Below are positions 45,493 to 55,703 of a DNA stretch of 64,000 nt, one piece after another. The translations under genes were made by a program, and so were the position numbers. The stretch is from contig CAWGMT010000021.1 in the NCBI GenBank assembly GCA_963823675.1, forward strand, positions 62,001-126,000, read 5' to 3'. This DNA is from CAWGMT01 sp963823675. GTDB taxonomy: Bacteria > Planctomycetota > Planctomycetia > Isosphaerales > Isosphaeraceae. A model generated the notes under the pieces. It saw only the letters and a list, made by a program, of their open reading frames with translations, did not search any database and was not told the origin of the DNA. Within the stretch, counting starts at the first letter, position 1, and the number at the start of each line of letters is the position of its first letter.

Positions 45493-46272
45493 ATGATCTA
45501 CGACCGGCTCTTGATCCAGGTGCGCGAGCGATCCTTCCTCGACCTTCTCGATTTGACGTTCCAGGTCCTGCGCGAACGGCCGCTCGTCGTGACGATTGCG
45601 GCGCTGGCCGGCGTCCTGCCCTGTGCGGCCCTCAATTACTGGCTCGAGTCCGATCCGGCCTCTTCCCCGGCGTTCTTCGTCTTCTTGCTCATGCTGGAAA
45701 CACCGTTCGCGACCGCTCCGCTTACCGTGGCGCTCGGCGACCTGATGTTCAACATGCCCGTGACGCCGAGACGACTGGGCTGGGCCCTTCTTTCGGGCCT
45801 GCCCATGCTCGTCCTCACCCAGCTCATGTTGCGCGGGGTCTTGCTGGTCACGGTTCTGGGCTACCTTTTCTTTCCGTCGCGGCTCGCATATCTCGACGAG
45901 GTCATCCTGCTCGAGCGCATGCGTGGGTTCAAGGTGCTCGGCCGCGCTATTGCGCTTTGCCGCGGCCTCGAGGGCGAATACTTTCTCTCCTGGGCCGCCC
46001 AGGTCGCCCTGGGGGCGACCTTCGTCGTGTGCTTCACGACGGGGAGCGACACGATCATCTCGGCGCTCTTCGGCGACGAGCTTTCGTGGTCTCGGCCCCG
46101 CACGGGTGGACTGGGCGGATTGCTCTTTCAGTCCGCTATCTGGATCGCGGTTGCCTATTTCGGGACCTTCCGGTTTCTTTCCTACATCGACCGGCGCATC
46201 CGGCTCGAGGGGTGGGAGCTGGAGCTGAGGCTGAAGGCCGCCGGCCGCGCCCTGGAGGAAGCCGCACCATGA
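45493..46272 (+). CDS. Multi-pass membrane protein heading the MoxR/DUF58 operon
   Basis: 259 residues with five or six membrane helices (LVVTIAALAGVLPCAALNYW, LLSGLPMLVLTQLMLRGVLL) and a conserved-looking polar loop (YLDEVILLERMRGFKVLGRA, LCRGLEGEYF). No catalytic motif. It begins 22 bases after trpE, and its stop overlaps the next start, so it belongs with the following five genes. Its role is presumably linked to the membrane-associated MoxR machinery, by position only. Confidence 0.75.
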   Translation: MIYDRLLIQVRERSFLDLLDLTFQVLRERPLVVTIAALAGVLPCAALNYWLESDPASSPAFFVFLLMLETPFATAPLTVALGDLMFNMPVTPRRLGWALLSGLPMLVLTQLMLRGVLLVTVLGYLFFPSRLAYLDEVILLERMRGFKVLGRAIALCRGLEGEYFLSWAAQVALGATFVVCFTTGSDTIISALFGDELSWSRPRTGGLGGLLFQSAIWIAVAYFGTFRFLSYIDRRIRLEGWELELRLKAAGRALEEAAP

Positions 46273-46664
46273 AGGTCGTGCTGGCGCTCTCCGTCGCTTG
46301 CGTGCTGGTGCTCTCCGTGGCCCTGGCGCCAGTCTGGCTTGGCGGCGGCGACGGAGCTTCCGCGCTCCCACTCGAACCCTCGGGGAATTCCGCGGCCGCG
46401 CCGCTCGCCGGCTCGCCCGATCCGGCGGCTGTCGCCAGCGAAGTGCGCGCAGCATTACGCGCCGGAAATTACCCGTGGTACGACGCTGACTCGGGCAAAG
46501 TGCGCGCATTGGTGTCGCGAAAACCAGCTTGGACGAAGAGCCTGGGCGACCAGCTCGCAAAACTCGGCCGGCAGCTCACGGCGGCGCTCGAGCGCATCGG
46601 CAAGTTTTTCTCGCGCTTTTCGCCGGGCGCGGGCATGGGCTGGCGGCCTCGGGAGATGCCCTGA
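46269..46664 (+). CDS. Secreted/membrane-anchored small operon protein
   Basis: 131 residues starting at an ATG that overlaps the previous stop. A signal-like N-terminus (VVLALSVACVLVLSVALAPVWL) is followed by a Pro/Ala/Ser-rich linker and a helical region (ASEVRAALRAGNYPWYDADS, WTKSLGDQLAKLGRQL). The A-x-x-Y-P-W-Y-D pattern resembles the region preceding DUF4129 domains in other bacteria, where the two are one protein. Here the DUF4129 part is the next gene, overlapping by one base. The split looks genuine. Confidence 0.65.
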   Translation: MKVVLALSVACVLVLSVALAPVWLGGGDGASALPLEPSGNSAAAPLAGSPDPAAVASEVRAALRAGNYPWYDADSGKVRALVSRKPAWTKSLGDQLAKLGRQLTAALERIGKFFSRFSPGAGMGWRPREMP

Positions 46665-47139
46665 TGACGATCTTGCTCTGGATCGCTCTGGCCGGACTGC
46701 TCATCGCGCTGGCTCGGCTCTGGTATCGTCGGCAAGGGTTGTCAGCCGGCGGATCGCCTGATCGGGCTCGACCGGGTCGAGGCGCGGTCCTGGCCGAGCT
46801 GGCCGGCGCGGACCGGCAGATGCACGGCGATCCCTGGTCCGAGGCGGTGACGCGGCGGGCGGCCGGCGACCTCGCTGGGGCCATCGTCTATCTGTTCATT
46901 CACCAGCTACTCAGCCTCGATCAGATCGGAATGATCCGGCTCGCCCCTGGTGTGACCGGACGTCAGTACGTCTCGGGACTGGGTGACGAGGACTTGCGCC
47001 GCTCGCTGGGGGCGACGCTGGGGCTCTTTGAAGAAGTTCACTATGGGCACAGGCGGCCGACGCGGCTGCCTTCGAGGGGGCATGGAGCCGGGCCATCGCG
47101 TTTCGCCGCGACGTGTTGGGGGCCCGCGATGAGAGATAG
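46664..47139 (+). CDS. DUF4129-type protein (one frameshift)
   Basis: About 159 residues. One N-terminal helix (ILLWIALAGLLIALARLW) is followed by the DUF4129 helical domain: WSEAVTRRAAGDLAGAIVYL, FIHQLLSLDQIGMIRL and SLGATLGLFEEVHYG. The frame shifts near 47055; the other frame finishes AAFEGAWSRAIAFRRDVLGA and stops at 47137-47139. Uncorrected, it appears fused to the next gene. DUF4129 proteins accompany MoxR, DUF58 and DUF4350 genes in many phyla and are thought to form a membrane complex. Confidence 0.75.
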
Positions 47140-48238
47140 GCTCGCGCCCAGGATCAGTTTGGTCTGCCTGTTCGCCGGCTGTGGTTTCTCGCTCGCGGGC
47201 TGTGGTGCAGGGCCCGAGACCGACTACGGCTCGAGCGAGGGCAAGAGCCTTAACGGGATCTCCGTTCTGAGTGCGATCCTGCAAAGAGACGGACACGAGG
47301 TCGAGGCGGCGATCCGGCTCAACGACGACCTGGCCGAATGGGCGGGGGGAATCATTCGCTTCGCGCCCTATCCTGGGCCTCCGGATCGCGAGGAGGCAAA
47401 CTGGTATGCTCGCTGGCTCGCGGCTGATCCCGCACGGTGGCTGATCTACGTGGCTGGCGATTTCGACGCGTCGCCGGAATACTGGAGTAGCGTGGTCCAG
47501 GAACTTGCTCAGACTGTCGGACACCAGCCGGAGGAAAAAGCCCGCGAGTCGCTTGGCGAGGCCGCTAGCCGGGCCCGGCGTCTGGCCGCCAGATCCGCGC
47601 ACCCCGCCGACGCGGGAACCTGGTTCGAGATGGACTCGGCCCGGGAGCCGCCCCGAGCCTGTACGATCCTGAGCGGTCCGTGGGCTGCTGGCGTGGATGC
47701 CGCGGCTGTCGCGCTCGTGCTCCACGAACCGCTCAAGGCCAAGGGTGGAAGAGTACTTCTGGCGGGCGACGGCAAGGCGTTCGTGATCGAGAAATCGGTG
47801 CGCGGCGAGAACCGTTTGCTCGTGATTGCCAACGGATCGTTTCTCTTGAACGAGGCGCTCGTGAACTCGGCACGCTCGCGACTCCTGGCGCCGGTACTCG
47901 ACTGGATCGGCCCGGACCGGCACCGGATCGCTCTGGTGGAAGGGTCGTTCATACTGGGCGAAGCCGACGAGCCGCTTTCGCTCTGGCAGCTCTTGAGACG
48001 GCTCGCCAGCTTGCGGTGGATCGCCGTTCAGATCGGGCTCGCGGCGCTATTCGCCGCGCTCGCGCGTGCGCCGCGGCTCGGGCGTCCGCGCGACGAGCCT
48101 GGCGTCCGGGCCGACCGGCCCGCTGCCCACGCCGAGGCTCTCGGCGCGCTCCTGGCGCGGAGCCGTTCTCCCGAGCGGGCGCGCGAGATCATCGATCGCT
48201 ACCGGCGCAGGACGGAAAGGCGGAAATCCGATGGATGA
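47129..48238 (+). CDS. DUF4350-type membrane protein
   Basis: 369 residues from an ATG at 47129 that overlaps the corrected DUF4129 end by 11 bases. A lipoprotein-like N-terminus (SLVCLFAGCGFSLAGC) suggests lipid anchoring. The DUF4350 core follows: SSEGKSLNGISVLSAILQRD, IRLNDDLAEW, LIYVAGDFDASPEYW. A second hydrophobic segment (WIAVQIGLAALFAALA) near residue 295 and a basic cytoplasmic tail (LLARSRSPERAREIIDRYRR) end the protein. It is part of the DUF4129-DUF4350-MoxR-DUF58 arrangement. Confidence 0.75.
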   Translation: MRDRLAPRISLVCLFAGCGFSLAGCGAGPETDYGSSEGKSLNGISVLSAILQRDGHEVEAAIRLNDDLAEWAGGIIRFAPYPGPPDREEANWYARWLAADPARWLIYVAGDFDASPEYWSSVVQELAQTVGHQPEEKARESLGEAASRARRLAARSAHPADAGTWFEMDSAREPPRACTILSGPWAAGVDAAAVALVLHEPLKAKGGRVLLAGDGKAFVIEKSVRGENRLLVIANGSFLLNEALVNSARSRLLAPVLDWIGPDRHRIALVEGSFILGEADEPLSLWQLLRRLASLRWIAVQIGLAALFAALARAPRLGRPRDEPGVRADRPAAHAEALGALLARSRSPERAREIIDRYRRRTERRKSDG

Positions 48239-49264
48239 CAACGAAGCGTTTGCGGAGGCCCCCGCCGAAGATGGCATCGCCGCGGCCGGCGCGGAACGGG
48301 GCGACGCTTCGGGCGGCTCGGTCGTTCCCTGGGCCGAGCGCGTGCTCCTGGAAATCGACAAGGTCTTCGTCGGTCAGCGCCCGCTGGTGCGGGGCGTGCT
48401 GACGTCGCTTCTGGCCGAGGGGCACGTCCTGATCGAAAGCGTGCCCGGCCTGGGCAAGACGCTCCTCGTGCGCGCGCTCGGCCGCGTGCTGGGCTGTTCG
48501 TTCAAACGGATCCAGTTCACTCCCGACCTGATGCCCTCGGACATCACGGGGTCGCCGATTTACGACGAGCGGATCGGCGACTTCCGCTTCCGCCCCGGCC
48601 CGGTTTTCACCCAACTGCTTCTGGCCGACGAGATCAATCGAGCGCCCGCCAAGACTCACTCGGCTCTCCTGGAGATCATGCAGGAGAATCGGGTGACGAT
48701 CGACGGCGTGAATTACCCGATCGATCTGCCATTCCTGGTGATGGCGACCCAGAACCCTATCGAATCCGAGGGAACTTACAACCTTCCCGAGGCCCAGTTG
48801 GACCGGTTCTTGTTCAAGCTGGTGATCGGTTACCCGAGCGCCCCGGAGGAGACCGGCATCTTGAAGCTGCACACCCACTCCGACGTGTCGGATCGAGCGC
48901 TGGCCGAGCGTCTCCAGGTAGTGACAAGTCCCGACGAGGTGCGCGCGATGCAGGCCCGCTGTGGGACGGTGCTGGTCGACGACCACCTGCTCGCATACAT
49001 CGCGCGCCTGGTGCGGAAGACACGGGAGTGGCCGACCTTTTCCCTGGGCGCGTCACCGCGAGCGGGGGTCGCCATCCTGCGCGGGCGCGGGCGCTGGCGG
49101 CGCTCGAGGGCCGTGACTACACTCTGCCCGACGACGTGCAGGAAGTGGTGCTGCCTGCCTTGCGGCATCGTGTGCTGCTCACGCCCGAGGCGGAGGTCGA
49201 AGGTCGCGCGGCGGACGATCTGCTCTCCGAGCTGGTCCGTTCGGTCGAGGTTCCCATCCGATGA
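48231..49264 (+). CDS. MoxR-family AAA+ ATPase (one frameshift)
   Basis: About 345 residues. Start ATG 48231 overlaps the previous gene by eight bases. Walker A is SVPGLGKTLLVRAL, Walker B LLADEINRAP, sensor 1 MATQNPIESEGTY and arginine-finger region LPEAQLDRFLFK; these define the MoxR/RavA group, which assembles or activates von Willebrand-type proteins. The frame shifts near 49087, where a G-run seems one short, and resumes RALAALEGRDYTLPDDVQEV and VLPALRHRVLLTPEAE. Its stop overlaps the DUF58 start by four bases; the DUF58 protein is the expected partner. Confidence 0.92.
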
Positions 49265-50583
49265 ACATGCTCTGGCCGGGTCGGGCGCTGGGTGTCGCTT
49301 TCCTGATTCCCGCGCTGGCAAGTCTGGCAATTCTCGTGAGCGATGCGATCGTGCCGGTCGTGATCATTCTCGATGTCGCGGTCTGCCTGCTGGCGTGCTT
49401 CGACCTCTTGACCCTGATCGGCTCGGCGCGGTACGCGGTCGAGCGCCGGCTGGGACCGGTCTGTTCGCTGGGCGAGCCGCAGAAAGTGGAGCTGGTTGTC
49501 GACAACCTGAGTGGGTGCGGCCGGCTGCTCTGGCTGCGTGATGATGTGCCGGCGGAGTTCAGCGCTTCGCCTCGCGAGTTTGAGGTCGAAGTGCCGCCGC
49601 GCCGCCGGGCCGTGCTGGTCTATCAGGCGATCCCCAAGCGACGGGGCACCTACGTCTTCGAGCGGGTCGACGCCCTGATCTCCAGCCGGTTGGGGTTCTG
49701 GCGCCGCCAGGCCGTGTGGCCCCTGGCCACGGAGGTGCGGGTTTATCCCGACATCCACCAGATCGCCCGCTACACCGTGCTGGCCCGCCGCGACCGGTTG
49801 AGCACGCTGGGCTTGAGGAAAACGCGCCGGCTGGGAACCGACAACGAGTTCGAGCGGCTGCGCGACTACATCGAAGGCGATGATCCCCGCCATCTCGACT
49901 GGCGCGCGACGGCCCGGCGCCGCAAACTGACGTGTCGCGCCTTCCAGCACAACCAGAGTCAGCGGATCATCTTCTTGATCGACTGCGGCCGCCTCATGGC
50001 CGGAGACACCGGGGACGGGCTCTCCCCGCTCGATCACGCTTTCAACGCGATGCTGCTCCTGGCCCATGTGGCGCTGATCCGGGGCGATCAGGTCGGCCTG
50101 CTGGCTTTTTCGGACCGAGTCAGAGCTTACGTCGCTCCCCAAGGCGGCCCGCGCCGGATCAGGCGGCTGGTGCACAGCGTTCACAACGTCTTTCCCGAAA
50201 TCATCGAGTCGCGTTACGATCGCGCTTTCCTGGAGCTCGAAAAACGGTGCCGCAAACGGTCGCTGGTCGTGCTCTTGACGAACCTGTTTGACGATCTGAA
50301 CGCGCAGATTTTGAGCGAGTACCTCCACAATTTGACCGGCCGGCACCTACCGCTGGGCGCTTTCCTCCGCGATCACGACCTCTTCGCCCTGGCCGACCAG
50401 GCTCCCGATCATGGCGCGGATTTCTACAAGGGGGCCGCGGCCGCGGCGATCTTGAGCTGGCGCGAGCAAGTGCTCGCGCGGCTTCGGCTTCGGGGCGTCT
50501 TGACCCTCGACGTGTTTCCGCAGGAACTGACCGCCGTACTGATCAATCGCTACCTGGAAATCAAGGCCCAACACCTGCTCTGA
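49261..50583 (+). CDS. DUF58 / von Willebrand factor A-like protein
   Basis: 440 residues. Two N-terminal helices (LIPALASLAILVSDAIVPVV) are followed by a beta-domain and then the DUF58 signature EFERLRDYIEGDDPRHLDWR with ATARRRKLTCRAFQ. The vWA-like segment is IIFLIDCGRLMAGDTG...LDHAFNAMLLLAHVALIRGD. The MIDAS Ser positions are degenerate (DCGRLM). DUF58 proteins are partners of MoxR ATPases in envelope stress or assembly complexes. The frame is intact. Confidence 0.9.
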   Translation: MNMLWPGRALGVAFLIPALASLAILVSDAIVPVVIILDVAVCLLACFDLLTLIGSARYAVERRLGPVCSLGEPQKVELVVDNLSGCGRLLWLRDDVPAEFSASPREFEVEVPPRRRAVLVYQAIPKRRGTYVFERVDALISSRLGFWRRQAVWPLATEVRVYPDIHQIARYTVLARRDRLSTLGLRKTRRLGTDNEFERLRDYIEGDDPRHLDWRATARRRKLTCRAFQHNQSQRIIFLIDCGRLMAGDTGDGLSPLDHAFNAMLLLAHVALIRGDQVGLLAFSDRVRAYVAPQGGPRRIRRLVHSVHNVFPEIIESRYDRAFLELEKRCRKRSLVVLLTNLFDDLNAQILSEYLHNLTGRHLPLGAFLRDHDLFALADQAPDHGADFYKGAAAAAILSWREQVLARLRLRGVLTLDVFPQELTAVLINRYLEIKAQHLL

Positions 50584-50645
50584 GCCGGACGGACCTCCCG
50601 GCGTTATGACGCGAAATCGATGCGATTGATCGGGGAGACGTACCG

Positions 50646-51539
50646 ATGGAAGCCCCGCGACCCACCCAACAAGACGACCAGGCCAATCCATACGCGCCGC
50701 CTCGATCCACGTCCCTCGAGCAACGATTCGGGTTTTCCACCGGCCCTCCGCCGTTCTCGGTGGAGGACGTGGCACGTTGGAGCTGGTCGATCTATAAAGC
50801 CCGGCTCGCGCAATGCCTCGGCACATTCTGGGGAGTATTCGGGATCAACTGGTTATCCCAGATGTCGATCTTGCTCCTGGAAGGGGGAATCGCTTCCTTG
50901 AGGGACCCCGCTTTGAGCCTGACCTCCCGGTTCGTTTCGATCTTCCTCAGTTTCGTGGTCGCCGTCTGGTTGACGATCGGACAGCACCGCGCCTTCCTCA
51001 AGATTGCGCGGGGACAGATTGTCGCGGTCGAGGACATTTTCCGCGGCGGCCAGTTCGTCTTGACCACGATCCTGGCGTGGATCGCGTTCCTTGTCGTCCT
51101 GTCCGGTCCGGGTCTGGCGGTGTACCTGCTCGCCGACGCCTTCTTCCTCATGATCCTCCAGGGGCCCTCGCTCGCCGGCGTGCTCGCGATCCTGGCTGGC
51201 TGTGCGGGCAGTATCGTGCTGATCGCCTACCTGGCCGCGAGGCTTGGCTTTTTCTATTACGTCGTGATCGATCAGAATGCGGGAGTATTCTCCTCGCTGG
51301 CGATCAACTGGCGGCTCTCGCGCGGCCACGTCGCGACCATCATCCTCGTCTACTTTCTGACCATCGCGATCAATCTCACCGGGTTGCTGATGTTCGTCGT
51401 CGGGTTGGTTTTCACCGTGCCCTTGACCAGCCTGATGCTGGCCGTGACCTATCAGGCCCTGACCGGGTGGGGCATGGTCTTTGGCGGGTCGACCCTTGAT
51501 GAGGAGGATCGGGAAGCGAAGCGCGAGGGCGGGCACTGA
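50646..51539 (+). CDS. Multi-pass membrane protein
   Basis: 297 residues. A cytoplasmic Pro/Gln-rich N-terminus is followed by a FSVEDVARWSWSIYKARLAQ helix and six hydrophobic helices (SRFVSIFLSFVVAVWLTIG, LAGVLAILAGCAGSIVLIAY, TIAINLTGLLMFVVGLVFTV). It resembles the bacterial glycerophosphodiester-phosphodiesterase-like/DUF975-type membrane domain, with the repeated (F)WGVFGI...LP pattern, but I cannot name the family with confidence. It lies 62 bases after the DUF58 gene and may be part of the same transcript. Confidence 0.65.
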   Translation: MEAPRPTQQDDQANPYAPPRSTSLEQRFGFSTGPPPFSVEDVARWSWSIYKARLAQCLGTFWGVFGINWLSQMSILLLEGGIASLRDPALSLTSRFVSIFLSFVVAVWLTIGQHRAFLKIARGQIVAVEDIFRGGQFVLTTILAWIAFLVVLSGPGLAVYLLADAFFLMILQGPSLAGVLAILAGCAGSIVLIAYLAARLGFFYYVVIDQNAGVFSSLAINWRLSRGHVATIILVYFLTIAINLTGLLMFVVGLVFTVPLTSLMLAVTYQALTGWGMVFGGSTLDEEDREAKREGGH

Positions 51540-51712
51540 CAGCCCCCGAACGGGGCGACATGATGGAGCCGCATTCGCCGCTGCCACTCGCTCTGTGTCC
51601 TTGAAGCCTGTCCAGATATGGTTATCGAGTGCGGTCAAGCTCACGGAACATGATTTTGAGTCAACACCTTTTCCGCGACGCCAGAACGACCACCGACGAT
51701 CGGAGACGTGCC

Positions 51713-54700
51713 ATGACCGCCGCCGCTGACCGCCATCTCCTTTTCGGATTGCTCGCGCTTCAGAACGGCCTGATCGACCAGGGCCAGCTCATGCTCGCGT
51801 TTCAGGCATGGACGCGCGACAAGACCAAGAGCCTGGCCGACCACCTCGAAGCCCGCGGCGACCTGACGGGCGCCAAGAAAGCGCTGCTGTATGCGCTGGC
51901 CGAGGTTCATCTGGAAGCGCACGGTGGCGACGTGGAGAAGAGCCTGGCCGCTGTCCCCGCCAACCGATCCACCCGGGCCAGCCTGGCCGAGCTGGGCGAG
52001 CCCGAGATCGAGGCCACGCTCGCCCGAGTCGCACGGAACAAGAACGGCCACGCCACCGAGGCCGACGATGAATACGACCCCGACCGCACCGGCAGTTTGT
52101 CGGTCGGCGGTTCGACCGGCGATGGCCAGCGGTTCCGCTTGCTCCGGCCTCATGCCCGGGGCGGGCTCGGCGAGGTGTTCGTGGCGCTCGACTGCGAGCT
52201 GCACCGCGAGGTGGCGCTGAAGCAGATCCTCGAGAAACACGCTGACGACCCGGTGAGCCGCCAGCGGTTCGTGCTGGAGGCCGAGGTGACCGGCGGGCTC
52301 GAACACCCCGGGATCGTGCCGGTTTACGGTCTGGGCACCTACGGCAGCGGCCGCCCGTACTACGCCATGCGGTTCATCAAGGGCGACAGCCTCAAGGAGG
52401 CGATCGAAAACTTTCATGGCGAGCCCGGTCGCGTCAGCGCCGGGAGTGCTGGCGAGCCCGGTCGCGTCAGCGCCGGGACTGATTCACACGGCGAGCCCGG
52501 TCGCGTCAGCGCCGGGAGTCGTTCGAGAAAAACTCGGGGCGTTGACGCAACCCCGCTCGCGTTTCGCAAATTGTTGCGCCGCTTCCTCGACGTGTGCAAC
52601 GCCATCGATTACGCCCACTCCCGCGGCGTCATCCATCGCGACATCAAGCCGGCCAACATCATCCTCGGCAAACACGGCGAGACGCTGGTGGTCGACTGGG
52701 GGCTGGCCAAGGCCGTGGGCCGGGCCGATCCGTCGGTCGGCGAAGAGACCATCGCTCCGTCGTCGAGCGCGTCATCGGAGACCATGCCCGGCAGTGCCAT
52801 GGGCACGCCGGCCTACATGAGCCCCGAGCAAGCCTGTGGCGATCTCGATCGGCTGGGCCCTCGCTCCGACGTCTACTCGCTGGGCGCCACCCTGTACTGC
52901 CTTCTGACCGGCAAGCCGCCGTTCGAGGGCGAGGATGTCGGCGAGATCCTCCGCCGGGTCCAGGCCGGCGACCTCCGCGCACTGCGCGAGGTCGATCCCT
53001 CACTGGACAAGGCCCTCGAAGCGGTCTCCCTGAAGGCGATGGCGACCAAGCCGGCGGATCGTTACGCCAGTGCCCGGGCGCTGGCCGACGACGTTGAACG
53101 GTGGATGGCCGACGAGCCGGTGACGGCCTATCCCGAGCCCTGGGCCCGCACCCTGGTTCGCTGGCTAACGCGGCACCGCACCGGGGTGACCGGTCTCGCG
53201 GCGGCCGTGCTGGCCGGCGTGGTCGGTCTGTCGGCGGTATTGGCCGTGCAGACGCGAGCCAACGCCCAGCTCTCAGGCGCGCTGAAACGCGAGACGAAGG
53301 CGAGGCTCGACCTGGCTGCCGCCAACGGCGAGCTGGTCCGGTCGAGGCAGGCCGTGCAGGCCCGGTACGACCTGGCGGTGGATGCGATCAAGACGTTCCA
53401 CACCGGGGTGAGCGAGGACTTTCTGCTCAAGCAGGACCAGTTCAAAGAGCTGCGCGACCGGCTCTTGAAATCGGCCTCGGACTTCTACGGCAAGCTCGGC
53501 GCCCTGCTCGGCAAGGATACCGACATCGCCTCGCGCCGGGCCCTGGCGCAGTCCAACTTCGAGCTGGCCGAGCTGACGGGCAAGGTCGGCCGCAACGAGG
53601 ACGCCCTGGCGGCGCATCGTGCGGTGCTGGCGGCGCGTGAGGCACTGGCGGCCGAGCCGGGGGCCGGCGCCCTGGCCAAGGTCGACGTCGGGCGCAGCCT
53701 GATCGCAGTCGCCGGCCTGCTCCAGGCAATAGGCAAGACGGACGAGGCGCTGGCGTCCTGCCGGCGGTCGGAGTCGCTGCTGGCCGGCCCGGCGGGTGCC
53801 GATCCGTCGGCGCGGGCCGCGCTGGCGGCCTGCCGGTCGCGAATGGGTCGGCTCCTACAGGCCACGGGCAAGGCCGCCGACGCCCTGGCGGCCTACCGGC
53901 TGGCGCGGGGCGACCAGGAGGCGCTGGCCGCCGCTCCCGGAGCCTCCAACGACGCCCGCCGCGACCTGGCGGATACCATCAATCTTATCGGGAACCTGCT
54001 GGGGGGGACGGGCAAGCCATCGGAGGCGGTAGCCGAGTTCCGCAGGGCGCTGGCGCTCACGCAGAAGCTGGCCGACGACAACCCCGCCGTCGCCGGCTTC
54101 CGCACCAGCCTGGCGGACAGCCACTGGTACCTCGGCTGGGCGCTGCCGATGACGGGCAAGCTGGCGGAGGCGGAGGCCGAGCATCGCCGGGCGCTGGCGC
54201 TCTACCAGAAGCTGGCCGACGACAACCCCGCGGTCACGGAATTCCGCAGCAACCTGGCGTGGGGCCACAACAACCTCGGCTGGTTGCTGAGGGACACGGG
54301 CAAGCCGGCGGAGGCGGAGGCCGAGCTCCGCAAGGGGTTGGCCATCCGGCAGAAGCTGGCCGACGACAACCCCGCCGTCACCGACTTCCGCAGCGACCTG
54401 GCGGGGAGCCACCAAAACCTCGGCGTCCTGTTGAAGGACATGGGCAAGCCAGTCGCGGCGGCGGCCGAGTACCGCAAGGCGCTGGCGCTCCGGCAGAGGC
54501 TGGCCGACGACCACCCCGCCCTCACCGGCTTGCGCAGCGGCCTGGCGGGGAGCCACCAAGACCTCGGTTGGTTGCTGAGGGACACGGGCAAGCCGGCGGA
54601 GGCGGAGGCCGAGCTCCGCAAGGCGATGGCGATCCGGCAGAAGCTGGCCGGCGACGCCCCCGCCGACACCGGCTTCCGTAGCGACCTGGCGTGGAGTCAC

Positions 54701-55560
54701 CGCGCGCTCGCCGACCTGCTGTCGAACACGGGCAAGCCGGCGGAGGCAGAGGCCGAGTTCCGCAAGGCGCTGGCGATCCGGCAGAAGCTGGCCGACGACA
54801 ACCCCGCCGACACCAGCTTGCGCAGCAGCCTGGCGGACTTCCACTTCAACCACGGCATCTTGCTGTCGAACACGGGCAAGCCGGCGGAGGCGGAGGCCGA
54901 GTTCCGCAAGGCGCTGGCGATCTACCAGAAGCTGGTAGACGACAACCCCTCTGTCATTGATCTCCGCGGTGGCCTGTCCTTCGGCTACTTGAGGGTAGCC
55001 TCGCTCCAGGCGTGGTTTGGGCAGGACAAGGAGCTTTCCTCCACTTGTGAGAAACTTTTTTCGCTGGCGAAAGACACGGAAGATAGCTTCCTCGGCGAAC
55101 GTGCGGCGAAGTGTTGCAGCCTGCGCCAGGCCGACCCCAAGCGGTGCGAAACCGCGCTCGTTCTCGCGCGTCGCGCGGTGGAACAGGGAAAGGGTTCCCG
55201 GTGGCTGGTTTATTTCAAGATGGCCCTCGGCATGGCAGAATACCGTAGCGGACACTTCGCGGAAGCCGAAGCCGCTTTGACCGCGACGATGAATGATCCA
55301 GGTAAAAATAACACTGTATCAAGCATCTCGGCGTTCTACCGCGCAATGGGCCTGTTTCGACAGGGCAACGCGGACCTTGCCCGCAAGCTCGCGACCGAAG
55401 CGGCCGCGAAGATGAAACCGCTGCCCGCCGACGAGCAGAAACCGCTTCTAGGCGGTGCTTACCATGACGACCTGATCATGTGGCTGGCCTACAAGGAAGC
55501 GAAGGCCATGATCCAGTTTGACGCGACCCGCGCCACGGGGCGCAGCCCCACACGAAATGA
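51713..55560 (+). CDS. Transmembrane Ser/Thr protein kinase with TPR tail and palindromic insertion
   Basis: About 1,282 residues. The ATG at 51713 is preceded by GGAG. An N-terminal helical domain (HLLFGLLALQNGLIDQGQLM) precedes the kinase from about residue 140: ARGGLGEVFVALD, VALKQI, VIHRDIKPAN near 305, DWG replacing DFG, MGTPAYMSPEQA. The 48-codon palindromic insertion occupies residues about 236-283. A helix near 495-515 (GLAAAVLAGVVGLSAVLAVQ) leads to an outer region with seven 48-residue TPR units (54011-55018). The sequenced frame continues to 55699, but the last motif is CCACGGGGCGCAG where the paralogue at 56037 has one more G; restoring it gives a stop at 55558-55560, as in the paralogue. 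Confidence 0.88.
52418..52561 (+). repeat. In-frame palindromic element inside kinase gene (copy 2)
   Basis: 144 bases (48 codons). Three leading units start at 52418, 52451 and 52490 (GGCGAGCCCGGTCGCGTCAG then CGCCGGGAGT/ACT), and a terminal unit lies at 52532-52561 (ACTCGGGGCGTTGACGCAAC then CCCGCTCGCG). In gene sense it encodes GEPGRVSAG three times and ends TRGVDATPLA, the opposite orientation to copy 1. The insertion point, between the hinge (KGDSLKEAIENFH) and the helix before HRD (FRKLLRRFLDVC), is the same. Confidence 0.85.
54011..55018 (+). repeat. Seven tandem 144-base TPR-coding units
   Basis: Seven consecutive 48-codon units, each starting GK and following GKPAEAEAELRKALAIRQKL, then ADDNPAVTDFRSDLAGSH and a short LGWLLRDT-type end. 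Units are highly similar at DNA level as well as protein level, indicating recent expansion or homogenisation. Eight related units occur in the kinase at 56037 (about 58252-59379). Confidence 0.85.
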
Positions 55561-55703
55561 CCGTGTGTCCGGGATGAGATGGATCTGCCCGCAAGAGCGC
55601 CAGAGGCGGGGCCAGATTTGCAACCAGGAGGTTGAGCTTACCACGCAGCGTCCCGTTCCCTACTTGTTGGCCGATCATCGCCCCGGCCGGTATTCTTGAC
55701 GTC

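Noticed and set aside
55561..55699. C-terminal extension of the kinase at 51713
   Set aside because: The paralogue stops at the equivalent of 55560 and differs by one extra G, so the extension is most likely translated out of frame.
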